Made by a program: the position numbers and the translations under genes. Shown one piece after another: positions 32,300 through 44,332 of a DNA stretch of 64,000 bases. The notes under the pieces are model-generated. The model did no database searches, had not been told where the DNA came from, and saw only the letters and a program-made list of their open reading frames with translations. Origin of the DNA: Rhizopus sp. PT2906 (Eukaryota; Mucoromycota; Mucoromycetes; Mucorales; Rhizopodaceae); contig JAMYHX010000151.1 in NCBI GenBank assembly GCA_025529335.1, positions 19,782 to 83,781 on the forward strand, read 5' to 3'. The first letter of the stretch is position 1. Every line of letters starts with the position of its first letter.

Positions 32300-33000
32300 C
32301 TATGCATTTAAGTGTACTAGAGCGAGATGTATACAATATGAAGGATCGATGCTTATTACCTGCTTCATTGACGCTCTTATTGTACGAACCAAATATAACA
32401 TAAGCCTTGATTGAAAACATTCAACAATCATATTATTATAGCATGCCGATACTTGAAAACAAGCAGCAGCCAGACATTGACTGTATCCGGCAACAGGATT
32501 ATCCATTTTATATACTAATTCTTTGTATCGACTTGAGAAACTTCGACAGCTGCTAAAAATGTCGGCTGGAAATGACTTTTTGTTTGTTGATGTTCCGCCC
32601 AATATCAATTGACTGATAGAATACCAGAAGTTCTGAGTGAAGACTTTTTTTTATCTACAACAAGTCCATTGTGACATAATAATTCACAAAGAACTGGGCA
32701 TAAACTAAAATGTTCCTAATGTCTTTGGGCACTTTGATTATTTTGTCTTTTATGTTTCTATAGGCAGGATGCAGAATAGTCTCTAGTTTTATTTTAACTG
32801 TTGTCGTCTTTCGATTCCCCCATGAGCTACTGAAGTTCTTGCTTTGTTAACTTTCAATTTGGGCATAAGGGAGATCTTACATTCTTGTGTCCCTTTTGGT
32901 GGCAACCTGTACAAACAGTGTCTTTTTCTTGCTTATCATTACGATCGTATTTTGCCTTCTTTTGTTCTCGATCTTCTCTGCTTCACTCATCCTTTTTCTT
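32300..33000 (-). pseudogene. possible N-terminal fragment of a Fanzor-like gene
   Basis: Minus-strand pieces in different frames, in order from 33000 downward. First a zinc-knuckle-like block (DTVCTGCHQKGHKNVRSPLC), then LETILHPAYRNIKDKIIKVP with NILVYAQFFVNYYVTMDLL, then SACYNNMIVECFQSRLMLYL (frame 32608..32300). This order (knuckle, helical hydrophobic segment, short helix with N..ECF) resembles the N-terminal half of large TnpB/Fanzor-like proteins that I associate with Mucorales. No RuvC part follows, and stops and frameshifts break it. The assignment rests on remembered pattern and may be wrong. Confidence 0.3.
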
Positions 33001-33440
33001 TTGGCTTTACCCATAATACACGGACGACATTTATAAAGTCAAAGATGATTGAGACTTTCTTTTTTTTTTTACCTTTGGATGAGGTTTGTTTTTCATTTTC
33101 TATTTGTTTTTTTTTTTCTCATACATTGCTTTAAGAATATTACAGACTTGATCGCACATTTTGTTTAAAATATGAAAGAAGAACTAAAGAATAACAACAA
33201 TTGTAAAAGGTGTCTTGACATGATTCTTTTTTGACAACAATTTCTATTTATCACGTAATTTGTCTATCTACAATGCTACGCTCATTTTGCCCATTATCCT
33301 TTCTCTCCTCCTCTCTCAAGCTCAATACATGAATGATATCCAGGTTAGCAGAAGGATGTCCTCCTTCTTTTAAGGGCCTATTTACGTGTGTAATTCTCTT
33401 GGACAGGACTGTAAAGTTGCTGTCTATGGTTTTATCATTA
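33001..33440. other. unassigned T-rich sequence
   Basis: About 440 bp with T-runs at 33060-33072 and 33106-33116. No supportable frame. Confidence 0.4.
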
Positions 33441-34310
33441 GATAAAACAACAAATAATGACTTGGCATATATCCAGCGTGAACCTGACTAATGCTCTGAA
33501 AGTATTATGCAAATTCATATTGTTGACGCAAACTATCACTTCTGCTTCTACTACTGCCTCCTCAGAAAAAATCGATGCCATGGGCACCTCTATTGCTGTA
33601 TTCAGTAGGAATGTCTGCAGCAATTTCTTCCATTACGTTCAGCTTATGGGTGCGTTTATCGCCTTTTCTAATTACTCATTCTCATCAAAGGGTTTATGTA
33701 GAGTGAATCACGTTCCGCAGAGTCATCATTGTTAGATCTGACCTTATTGTCAATATTGGAGTTTGAATGGTTGCTCAATGTCTCATACGCGTGACGATAA
33801 ATACGTGGAAAGGGATTGTATTGAGCAAACACAGTTTCCTATAATCTCATGGCCCTGATTTTCATTCCTTTCTGATAGTCTCTGAGCAGCATATGAAGGT
33901 GCATTGCCCTCAACTGGAAGTAGAGGCCCTCGATAGTGACAAAGGGCGCCGTGTGGATCTGGAATGCGAAAGTTCACCTCTTTTACTGTTGGCATTACGC
34001 TCCTCTCATTGAGCTGCCTTCCTGCACTTCTTGTTCAGCTCGATGTGTATGTCGTGATGCTGCAACTCTTTCTCTGCACGCTTGACAGGTGCGACAGCGC
34101 GAATCTGTTGGTAATGGTGCAACACAAGAGCATGCAGTTGTTCTAGAAGTGTTGTTTTCCATTGTTCTAATGAACAGCAATGTTTAGCAGACGCATTTGA
34201 ATCAAAAGACAACATCACATGCCAAATTATTTCAAAATGTTTATACGATGAGTAAAGAATACGTTTATATTCGAAGAGAAAGGAAAGAAAGCTCATGTGC
34301 TTGTCGCGAT
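33441..34310 (-). other. cluster of broken unassigned open frames
   Basis: Overlapping minus-strand frames at 34296..34006 (WKTTLLEQLHALVLHHYQQ) and 33995..33783 (IPDPHGALCHYRGPLLPVEG) with coding-like composition, then more stop-rich pieces to 33440. They look like parts of one decayed protein gene, possibly a mobile element. I recognise no family, and no intron model closes the stops. Confidence 0.35.
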
Positions 34311-36736
34311 GTTCGATTCGGAAAAAAGTATTAAAAAAGCAGTCGAATCATATGATGTTGCCAAATTCCAGTACATATTAAGAGCCAGTGTTGCTTCAAG
34401 TATTATTAGTGGTATTTATATCATTTAAAATCGACTCTCATGTTCTTTACATGCATTCAGCATAACGTTTTAAATAAAGTTGTCATCCCAGAGGGTGAGA
34501 GAAGTTGACGATCCTCACATAAACATTAGATCAAAACTTCATTAGTGCACAGGCTGTATAAGGACGATCATAGGTCGATTATTGACTGATTTAGTTCTCG
34601 AGATAACTGGATAAGTTTCATAATATGATTCCCACGCAATGCCTCGATTGCGTTAATTGAACCATATGTTTTCTTTTTGAGAGAGAGAGAGCCGCCCCTC
34701 TTGGTTTGAGCCTTTGTCAACACGCCCAGCATTTCAAGTTGCTCCCAAATAAGCTTTTTACATAACAACAAAGAAATAATAAGACCGTTCTATACGAACT
34801 TTGTTATGAGATAAAGTCTTATTAGGTCAGCTTTTTAGTTTTAACTTTTTCCGCGCATCGTACCTTTAAATTGCCCTTTTTCATAAAAAAAATAGTTGCT
34901 TACATAACATGCATATGTCGCTTTTTCTCTCATATCGAATGTCCAAAAAAGGGGGAAGGGAGGATGCTTGTAAGGTTAATCTGAAAAGAGCCATCGCTTT
35001 TTTTTAAATGTCCTATCATCCTAAAGGAAATCTCCAATAGGACGGTGAAAATAAGGTAATGAGAAGGATTATCTAATTTGTGTGATATATCAAAACGTGG
35101 GGAGTACTTGCTCCCCGTCCCCTAGTTACACGGCCACAACGTGTAGCTCTCTTACACAGATACCCGTTAAGGCACGATTTCATTCTGTTTTACTATTGTA
35201 TGTGTATACCCAACTTTAAACTAAAAATATAAAACACATTACAGATATTCATTTAAGGTTACGCATACATAGACGCACGGTGAATGCTGTGTGTGATTGT
35301 CTGGTAACCCAATGTTTCATTTTAAAAGAAAGAGACCAATCGGGCATAACCGCGCAAAGATAAGAGGAAATCAAGGTTGATCTAGAAGGTGAAAAAAAAA
35401 AATAGTCTTTCGTTGTATATCTAAACGAACTAAACCCATCACGTTTAAATCAGGAAGGAAGACTAAAGATAGTCACAGTAATACAGATGGTCCTATAGAT
35501 AGCCATCTTTGAAGGTTTTACAATGGAAAGAGAGAAAAAGTGTTTGAAAGATTGCACAAGGCAACTAGAATTTGGTTCTCTTAGTTGTGAATTAATAAAA
35601 TTAATTAATGTACCCTGACTCGTTCTTTTTTTTAAAAAAAATTGTTTCTTAGCAACGGATTTAATGACAAACTATAATAATTATATTAAAAAAGATGAAC
35701 TAGTCAACATTTGTGTTCAATTAATATAAAAGAGAGAGAAAGAAAAAAAAAAAAAAAAGAGGTTGTCATCCATAATAGAGATAAATGGTAACCATTTTGT
35801 GTCCTGCTTTTTTTTACTTTTTATAGTTACCATCAAACCAGCCTGTCTCTCCATGAAAAAGTGTATTAATTAATTTTACTTGTCGTACAAGATCCCATCT
35901 AGTCAACCACTTACACTCACGCCAATCCTTTCATTGTGAATGTCCCGCGGATCCATCCGTTGACATTAAATGAAATCATATAAAACACTATAAGGAAATA
36001 AAATTAAAGTTTGCATAATAAAATAAAGCTGCAGGTACCACGGAAATAGATGACCGAGTCGAATAAAAAAGGAAATTCAATCGGGGGCAAATCGTCCTTA
36101 AATTAAGAATTTATGGGTGTCTATTGCCCAAAAAGAGATCAATTTTCCATAAACATGTCAATATGAACCTTATTTCCTTGTTTCCCTTGGGTTGTATCGG
36201 TCGGTAGAATTATTTAGCGTGTATAATTCATATGGAGAATTTTAAAATTAATTAAAACCTTGTTGATTACATAATACACTTTTTCACCATGTTCAAAATA
36301 GGTTGGGAAAAAAAAAAGGGGGAAAAAATGTGATGATGACAGATCTCTCTCTCTCTCTGTCTCTCTTTTATCTCAATTTGTATACTGCGTTGGGTTGCGC
36401 GGGGAATAGAAAATAGAATACAAGGAAAAAAGAATTTAGAAGGAACGTGTAAAGAGAATCAAGAATGTTTTTTGGTTGGATAAGCAAATGTGGCGTGAGT
36501 TGAATTCTTAGAGTGTAATACAGTAGGGTAGCGGAGGGGTGTCCGGAGAGATGAAAGATAGACACTGAAAAAAAGAGACCCGTATTTTGTGTCATGTTGA
36601 GGTTGAATCTTGTCACTAATTCATAGAAACTTGCTTTATTTGACAACGAGTTGGCTCGAGCGGGAAAGAAATAAAATTATATTAATTTCTCTCTTTTTTT
36701 TTCATTCTTCTTTTTTTTCTCTCTCTTTCTTTCTTG
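34311..36736. other. long gene-poor region upstream of the homeodomain gene
   Basis: About 2.4 kb with no convincing gene. A minus-strand frame at 34771..34568 lacks any domain. Low-complexity parts include GAGA at 34680-34690, A-runs at 35392-35402 and 35742-35758, and CT repeats at 36344-36368 and 36700-36730 just before the ATG at 36737. Such a long leader or promoter fits a regulated transcription fact gene, but this is inference from gene type and spacing. Confidence 0.45.
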
Positions 36737-37180
36737 ATGACATCTTTGAGCAATATGTTGGCTCAACAAAATTATAAAAGACCACCCATGCTGGACATTA
36801 GTTTTTTATTAAATGATGACCAAGAACCAGAAAGAAGTCCGAGTTTATCACCGTCACTCACAGCATCACCAGCCAGTGTATCATCTACATATTCAAGTTA
36901 CCCATTTCCTCAACAAGATTACTGGGAACAGTCAAAAGATAGTGGACCTATCAAGGCAAAGCGAAGAAGAGCTAATTCAGAACAATTGGAAGTATTAAAC
37001 AGAGTATTCGATCGTACCTTCTTCCCTTCGACCCAAATGAGAGCTGAGCTCGGTCGTCAATTGGGTATGAATCCTAGAACTGTACAGATCTGGTTTCAAA
37101 ATCGTAGACAAGCTATGCGAACAAAAGAACGCCAAAGGTTGATTAAGCTTCGAAACGAGACTAAATTAAAATCAGTGTAA
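36737..37180 (+). CDS. homeodomain transcription factor
   Basis: Small (147-residue) single-exon homeobox protein. The N-terminal third is Ser/Pro-rich (SPSLSPSLTASPASVSS). The homeodomain covers about residues 75-135: AKRRRANSEQLEVLNRVF, FPSTQMRAELGRQLGMNPRT, and recognition helix VQIWFQNRRQAMRTKERQ with the W-F-x-N-R core. It then ends with KLRNETKLKSV. I chose the ATG at 36737; the frame opens one codon earlier only with TTG. A CAA repeat at 37183-37207 lies in the 3' UTR. The sub-family resembles fungal PHO2/YOX-like short homeodomain factors, but targets are unknown. Confidence 0.92.
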   Translation: MTSLSNMLAQQNYKRPPMLDISFLLNDDQEPERSPSLSPSLTASPASVSSTYSSYPFPQQDYWEQSKDSGPIKAKRRRANSEQLEVLNRVFDRTFFPSTQMRAELGRQLGMNPRTVQIWFQNRRQAMRTKERQRLIKLRNETKLKSV

Positions 37181-37449
37181 AAACAACAACAACAACAACA
37201 ACAACAATATTACGATATACCTTTTATAATCTGTATTTATTCAAAAGAAAGGAAGCCTGGTTTGCTATTTCTTTTTAATATCTTTACTCTCTCTCTTTTT
37301 GCAATGTGTCTGTATGTGTGTGTAAAGTATGACAAATAAAGAATTCTTTTAATACACCTACGCTTTTTTACACATCCATAAAATGAAACAACACAAGACA
37401 TTCCTTTCTCTTTTCTATACATTTTTCGCCCCTTTCATTTTTCTTTTGA

Positions 37450-38479
37450 ATGCCAAACGACAGACTTATCAAATCATCTTCACCCAAGCAGCGGGTAACA
37501 CCCTTTGTCGTAAAGAGAAAACAAATCAATTTCAATTTATTGGATACAACAAGGTAATACATGGTTTATGGATTATACCTATTATTAACTTATAAAGTCC
37601 TCAAATACCCTCTTCTGAATGTAAATTATTCATGTACCATGTTACATAGGGCTTACTTTTATATAAATAATTAGCCAGACACATTTATGAACAACTATTA
37701 AAAGATAAAGATGAGAAAATTAAAGATTTGAAGGTAGAGTAAACGCACTTGGTGCTCATATTAAACTCAGTGTTGTGTATAAATAGAATCAGGTAGAATC
37801 ACTTCATAAAGAACTACAACAGACAAGACACCAATGTAAACTATTAGAGAATGAAAGAAATGACTATGAATCATCCATTAATGGTAGCAGTTTCCCCCTT
37901 CCCTCCTTGTTTGATGATAATAGCTCACCTGCTTCATAATAGAAAAATATGCAAAGGAAAAGATACAAGTGGAGACAGAACTTAGAATACTAAAGGAAAC
38001 ACACGTTGAAAAAGTACAAAACTTATCAACCAATCTTAACCACCTCACTTGTACAGTTCATTCTTTAAGAAAACTATTGGAACAACATAATATCAAAGAA
38101 GGTAAAAGAATAGAGAGAAAAAGAAAGAGCTCATATTAACCTTGGAATAGAAATCAAAGAGAACGATATTCTCCTGGTCAATCCTATTTACAAAAAGGAC
38201 GCACTCTTCATTCAAGATGCGTATCAGCAGATAAAACAAGAGATATCAAATCAACAGCATCCAATGTGGTCCAATATTCAAGTATAAAAATATAAATACA
38301 ATATATAAGCCATACCTTGTAACCTTTTTTTTTATTAGGCAACTGCTATGGCTATCAAGCATGAAATTAATGTTTTTCAAGCTTGGAAATCCGCATGCAA
38401 TCTGCCCGTGCATGAATTGGCCAAGGCTATGTTGAAAGAGCAGAAATCAAAAAAGACCTTATTTGGTAGGAGAAAATGA
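37450..38479 (+). CDS. coiled-coil protein of unknown function
   Basis: A seven-exon model stays in frame: 37450..37553, 37598..37620, 37675..37733, 37787..37883, 37943..38101, 38151..38281 and 38339..38479, about 237 residues. It starts MPNDRLIKSSSPKQRV. Much of it is predicted coiled coil: RHIYEQLLKDKDEKIKDLK, VESLHKELQQTRHQ and VETELRILKETH. The C-terminal third is different (NDILLVNPIYKKDALFIQDA, FQAWKSACNLPVHELA) and ends KKTLFGRRK. No family is recognised. Exon 2 is only 23 nt and is required to connect the frames. A competing single-exon frame from 37383 (MKQHKTFLS) cannot be spliced onward. Confidence 0.65.
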
Positions 38480-39119
38480 TATTTATAAAAAAAAAGGTCG
38501 TAGTTTTAAAAATTGATGTCAATGATAAACAAGTGTAATCTTCTTATTATCGTATTTTGAGAGTAACTTCTTTTTTTTCAAGTTATACATTGATGTTTAG
38601 TTGAAAAGCGTAGTAGAGCATATTTTTTTATATTAGAGTCATAGGATATATCCTCCTTATATAAAGCTATGTCTATTGGCTATGTGTTATAAAACACTTT
38701 CTAAATAAGGCACTCTGATATTTCTCATAGGCAAGGAATTATGAATAAGGTTTCTCATGATATGTATCATCCAAGGATTTTATAAAGGGGTTTATCAATA
38801 AAACCCTTTTAGGCATGGTTACGTGAGCCAAGGGCATGTACTGATTTCTATGCACAGCTGCTAATGCATTTGTCAAATTAATAATAAACATAATGTAGAA
38901 ATAAAAGAGGGCATTTAAAAACCAGAAAGAGTTTGATAGTATGTCTTGGATGAGTAAAGGAATACGAACCGCATTCAAATTGAGCTAGACATAAAGACTT
39001 CCTTTCTACTGTTTAAAATGTGCACTTCTTATCTCTTTTACACATAAAATGTGTTTGCTGTATCTTTTGTAATATAAATTTGATGTGGGATATCTTGTAC
39101 ATATTATATCATATAGAAG

Positions 39120-39163
<44 letters not shown>

Positions 39164-39418
39164 CCTTCACTTTTTTGAACAGTCTCAGACAAGAGGGTGA
39201 AATAAGGGGGCGTGCGTATCGTTTGAAATCCTTTTGGAAAAAAAAAGTACGAGTAAAATTTTTCTTGCATTTTTTTTTATAAAAAATTCCAAGTTCCTTT
39301 TTTTTATTCTTTCTTTTTCATTTCCTTTATTTATCCTTTTTTTATTTTATACGGCTTTTCTCTCTTTTTTTTTCATTAGAAAAAGAAAAAGAGCTTTTTT
39401 AAAACAACTTTTTCGATT
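38480..39418. other. intergenic region with a pure A tract
   Basis: About 940 bp. A minus-strand hydrophobic frame at 38978..38739 begins with TTG and has no recognised motif. A poly-A tract of about 37 nt spans 39121-39157, and T-rich DNA precedes the BET gene start. No gene is supported. Confidence 0.45.
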
Positions 39419-40511
39419 ATGTCAGCAACTGAAAACCAAACTATCAACAGGTAAAATGTGGTCCTTTAGAAAAGAGCGCGCGCGTAGTTCGAATTGATTA
39501 AAAATGTGGCGCGTGCGTGTGGATTCCGAAATTAACTGTGTATTTTCTATGTAGTTCCATGGTAGATACTTTACCTTCGCCACCCTCACAATCCAAGGCA
39601 AGTGTGTGTGTACGTTTTATATAGTAAACTAACATTTTAATAGACTTCAATTGGAAGCCCAATGACAAAAGATCAACTTCGATACTGTGCAGCCATCATA
39701 CGAAACTTGAAGAAGCATCGAGATGCAGCACCATTTTTAAATCCAGTAGATTATGTCAAATTAAACGTCCCTGATTATCCAACAGTTATAAAAAAGCCCA
39801 TGGATCTTTTACTTGTCGATCAAAAGCTTAGCAGAAATGAGTATGCGACTGTGGATGAATTTGTAGCTGATGTGAGATTGATATTCAATAATTGCTTCAA
39901 ATACAACGGTCCTGAAGCGATGATCTCTGTACTCTGTCAAAATGTCGAATCAGCATTTGAAAAAAGTCTTAGACAGATGCCACCTCACACAAAGGAATTA
40001 TCACCTCCTATCAGTCAAAACAACTCACCTTATGAAGAAACAGCAGTACATGAGTACTATGAGTCAAGACCAAAACGAGAGATTCATGTGCCATCCAAAG
40101 ACTATCCTGAACCCTACACTGCACCTGCAACCTCAAAGGCAATGAAATATTGTATGCAGACACTGAGGGAGATGAAGAAGCAGAAATACAAGCATTTATC
40201 CTATCCTTTCTTATATCCAGTCGACCCAGTGGCACTCAACATACCGGATTATCCCACCATTGTAAAGTGTCCTATGGACATGTCGACTATTGAACAAAAG
40301 CTGAATCGAAATGAATACAAGTCCCCTGATGCGTTTGCTGCTGATATCAAACTGATGTTTGATAACTGCTACCTCTACAACCCTTCTCATTTGCCCATCT
40401 ACCAAATCGCTAAACAATTTGAAGCCGTCTTTAACGAGAAATGGGCACAGCGTCCCAAAGAAGAACCACAACCTCCTGCAAAAAAGCCAGCCTCACGAAG
40501 ATCTTCAACAA

Positions 40512-40544
<33 letters not shown>

Positions 40545-41150
40545 AGCCAGCGGCATCAAGTGATGAGGATAAGATAGCTGAACTAGAGAGACATATTGCT
40601 AATATATCGCAGCAGATTGAATCGATCAAATCTTCATCTAAAAAGAGTACAACCTCCAGAAAGCGCTCGACACCTTCAGACAAGACAAAGAAGGAGACGA
40701 CGCCTAAAAAGAAGAGAATGACAAAATACAGAGAAATCTCGAGCGATGAGGAGGATGAAGTTATGTTTACGTTTGAACAAAAGAAACAGTTGAGCGAGAG
40801 TATTAATAATCTGTCAGGGGAAAGTTTGAACACAATCGTTCAAATCATTCAGTCATCTATGCCAAACTTGAGTAGTCAGGGTGAGGATGAGATCGTGTTG
40901 GATATTGACTCTTTGGATATAAAAACATTAAAGAAACTACACGAATTTGTAAATAGTGGAACGGCGTCTTCTGGAAAGAAGGCGGTTCGAAAGGAGCGTC
41001 ACCACAGTGATGGAGGTATGTTGTAGAATGTTTTCTTTTTTTGTTTGTTACTAACGATCAAGTATAGGCTCTTCAAGTGATTCTGATAACAATAATAACA
41101 ATAATAATAATGATTCTGATTCAAGCTCTGATGATTCAGATTCAGATTAA
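39419..41150 (+). CDS. BET-family double bromodomain protein (Bdf1-like)
   Basis: Chromatin reader binding acetylated histones, part of TFIID/SWR1-type machinery in yeasts. Exons: 39419..39450, a second exon from about 39556, 39644..41015 and 41068..41150. Bromodomain 1 has AAPFLNPVDYVKLNVPDYP, TVIKKPMDL and IFNNCFKYNG; bromodomain 2 has LYPVDPVALNIPDYPTIVKC and MFDNCYLYNPSH. Next come a polyQ tract (about 40517-40547), a coiled coil, a basic stretch (KKETTPKKKRMTKYR) and an ET domain (SESINNLSGESLNTIVQII, LDIDSLDIKTLKKLHEFV). The tail is Ser/Asp/Asn-rich. The donor of intron 2 is either GCAAGT or a GTGTGT three codons later; both are phase 0. Domain order is complete. Confidence 0.93.
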
Positions 41151-41439
41151 GTTCTTATATGTAAATAATAATTTTAACCTTGCATATAAATAAAGAAGCT
41201 TCCTTATAAATGTATAAACATTGCTGCATCATTTTTTTTTTTAAAAAAAATTGTTGTCAAGCAAATGAACGACTTTATTAAAACAGTTGATACTCCCTTT
41301 TCTAGTTTTAGACACCATTAAAAAAAGACTCAGACAAAGAAGCTGCTGCAATAAACATCCAAGAAAATCTTGACGGCATTAATTTAAACGTCCTGTGTCA
41401 CTGCTTTTTTTTTTTCCCTGTTTTATTCCTATTCTTTTA

Positions 41440-44324
41440 ATGACTTTAAAGAAAAGGGTTTATGCAACAATAGCGCCACAGCGAACAGATCCATCCACTA
41501 TTTCACAAAAAAGACGCAATGTACGAGCTTGGTATGCATATACTTTAGAGGAATAAAAAGCATCCAGCTTATCACATTTGTAGTGATTTTTGTAGGATAA
41601 AAAAGACAAAATGTATTATTATGGAAGGTTACAAGACTTGTAAAAATTGTATTTTGGCTGAGGAAGGATGTACATATAATATACCGTAAGTCTTTTAAAA
41701 TAACAAAACATACCTTTTCTCATGAATTATCTAGAATTAAAAAAAGGGGCCCGCCTTCAGGGTAATGTGACTTATACAACAAAACAAGCCAAGACTTATT
41801 TTGTATAGATATGCAGAATCACTGGAAAACAAGTTACAAAGAATCGAATCTATCTTGACAAAGGCAAGCAGCAGTCGAAAAAGAGATCAATCACTTGAAC
41901 GAAAAGACATTTCAGCCGAAACACTCAATGATGTGATCATTCGTAGAATGATGGCTTCCAATGTGTCAAAACAGCAACAATTAAGGTCAATTGATAAAGA
42001 TCTGTTCATCAGTCTGGTTCATGCCATCATTCCACCTGTAGGTCTTTGTTTACAAAAGAACAAATGCGTCCTACAGGTACAAAAAGAAGAATCAGCCAAC
42101 TTTGATGAACAAATAGATGCTATTGACGATGCGATTGATTCCACCTTTATTCACTCCCGAGATGATGTTCGTACGATAGATCAGTGGGTTCAAAAGATGG
42201 TTGGCATAGATAAGGATCTATGCGACCGACTTCTTAGAGTGTAAGTACGAGCAAAAAAAAAAAGATGTATGCTCACTTTTTTTTTTTTTTAAAAAAAGCT
42301 ATTTTGCACACATTCATCCTAGCACACCCGTTGTCAACAAGGCTGTCTTTCTCCAAGAATATCGTGGCATTCGTCCCAATTTTCCTTCCGCTCTTCTCCT
42401 GATTGCTATTTGCCTAACCACTGTTAGGTATATCAGATTGCGTACTGCCTTTGGTGATGCTGAGGACCTGAACGACAGCAAACCTTGGAACTTGTCCGAC
42501 AAGACGTCAAACTCGCTTTTTGATAGACTTTCAAAGTACGTTTTTAAAAGATCCTGTTGGAATCTAACTGCAGTTCAAGCTGCCATACTGATACTGGTCG
42601 TCCCTTTCAAACAACAACGGTGGGAAAAACACTGGCTTATTAACTCTCGTGTAAGACAAGATAACTTATTCTACCAGAGTAACCTCTCATCTTTTTTTTT
42701 TTTTTTACTATAGGGACTTCAAGGGGTAAGAGGACATTTTCTTAATGTTGTCCATGTTACTTATAAACGCCTAGTGTCTACTTCTGAAATTGAATAGGTC
42801 AAGTGAGGCACTTGATATCTCTCACGATGAAAAGGAGACCAGACGAAGATGCTGGTGGTCTGCGTATATACTTGATAGACTATATTCAGCAGAGAGTGGG
42901 AAACCATTGGGTGTCCTTGATGAGGTATTTGTTTTTTTTTTTTTAAAAAAAAATAGTTGATCATATTAACCATAAAAAAAAGGATTGTGATGAGCTATAT
43001 CCATCAGAGTTTGCTAGTTATGATGAAGTGATGGATGTCATGACAGAGACAGATCAGCATTTACCTCGATTTCCTTCACTTGATGAAAAAACAGCGCAGC
43101 AGTATAAAGGCGATATCCCTCTCTACCGACCATTTGTACATATGATCAAGTTATCCAAAATTTTAGGAATAACTCTACAGAATCTATATACCCCAAAGGC
43201 GCAAACATACTGTGCAGAGCATGGTAGCGATGCCATTGTTGCCTTTCTAGATAATGAACTATCCAACTGGAGAGCATCGTTCCCTCCTCTTTCAGAAACG
43301 TCCGGTCAAACTAGTATTTTTCCCACTTCAGGTAAAAAATAAACGTGCTTATTGATATACTGACACACATTGACTAGGCATCATATCTCTTGTCTACTAT
43401 ACAAACCTGATCTTACTACATCGACCGTTCATCAAGGTCAACAAGGACAGCAACAAGAATACAAAACTTTCAGCCCAGACGTCGTTGGCGATCTGCACAA
43501 GTGCTGCAACAAAAATTGTAGAGATTTCCAAAAAGATGCGTCACAAGGATTATATCCTTGTATCGTGTGGCTACGCATTCTATCCGATCGTCACGGCCAC
43601 CCTCATTCATATCTTCAACGCATGTAATCCAGAAAAGACGATATCTGATCCTGCAAAGATCAACCTCTTGGAGAGTTTGGACATCATTGATAAGCTGAAT
43701 CATACTATGTCCTCTGAAAATGCAATTGAGATGATGATTAGAAAAAGTGTGCTCAGGAGTAAACTATGTACTCATGATTCAACATTCGCAAAGATGTTGC
43801 ATGGCCAAGAACAGCAGCCAAAAGAAGTGCAAGAAGACAAGGCAAATTCTGATTTCGGTTGGCTAGATAATTTTTATGACGCTTCACAACAAGCCAATCA
43901 AAACAATATACCAATACCAAGTAATGATAATAGTAATCTAGCTCTACTACAACAACAACAACAACAACAACAGATAGCAAATATGAACGATATGTATTCC
44001 ATCAGACAATTTAATTTTAACCCCGTCAGTCAAAATGTAATAGAACAGTCAAATATACTTCAATGGTATCCATTGCTTCCATCTTACAACTTCAATACAC
44101 CAGTACCTCCTTTACATACAGTGCCCAGTCAAGCTGCATCCTATGATACTCTACATAACCACTTGATGCTAACTGGTATGGACAATAACAGCGAACAAGC
44201 CAACACGTTCACTATGCCACTCATATCTCATGACTCTATGAATCTCTTTGAAAATAGCTCATTCTGGGGAACGCCTGATAGCACAAGTTTCTGTAGTAGT
44301 TTGTATGATTATTTATTTCAATAA
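41440..44324 (+). CDS. Zn2Cys6 transcription factor with fungal_trans domain
   Basis: Predicted nuclear regulator. Exons: 41440..41531, 41584..41685, 41735..41761, 41809..42240, 42323..42650, 42714..42725, 42775..42924, 42983..43331 and 43378..44324. The zinc cluster forms across intron 1 with the acceptor at 41583: RACDFCRIKKTKC, then TCKNCILAEEGCTY. A coiled coil follows (SLENKLQRIESIL). The middle domain has LNRSSEALDI, KETRRRCWWSAYILDRLYS and NLILLHRPFIK. The C-terminal activation-like region is Gln/Asn-rich (polyQ near 43950-43972) and ends in YDYLF. One exon is 12 nt. The target pathway is unknown. The gene converges on GRWD1 with 8 bp between stops. Confidence 0.88.
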
Positions 44325-44332
44325 AAAAAATT

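Noticed and set aside
37383..37595. Open frame starting MKQHKTFLSLF with a signal-peptide look
   Set aside because: It cannot be spliced to the downstream coiled-coil exons; the other frame from 37450 can.
38739..38978. Hydrophobic 79-codon minus-strand frame
   Set aside because: It begins with TTG, has no recognised motif and no splice partner; kept only as a remark in the intergenic entry.
39085..39282. Frame with a long poly-Lys run
   Set aside because: It is the translation of the pure A tract.
40399..40833. Minus-strand 144-codon frame with a poly-Cys run
   Set aside because: Antisense of the polyQ tract of the BET gene.
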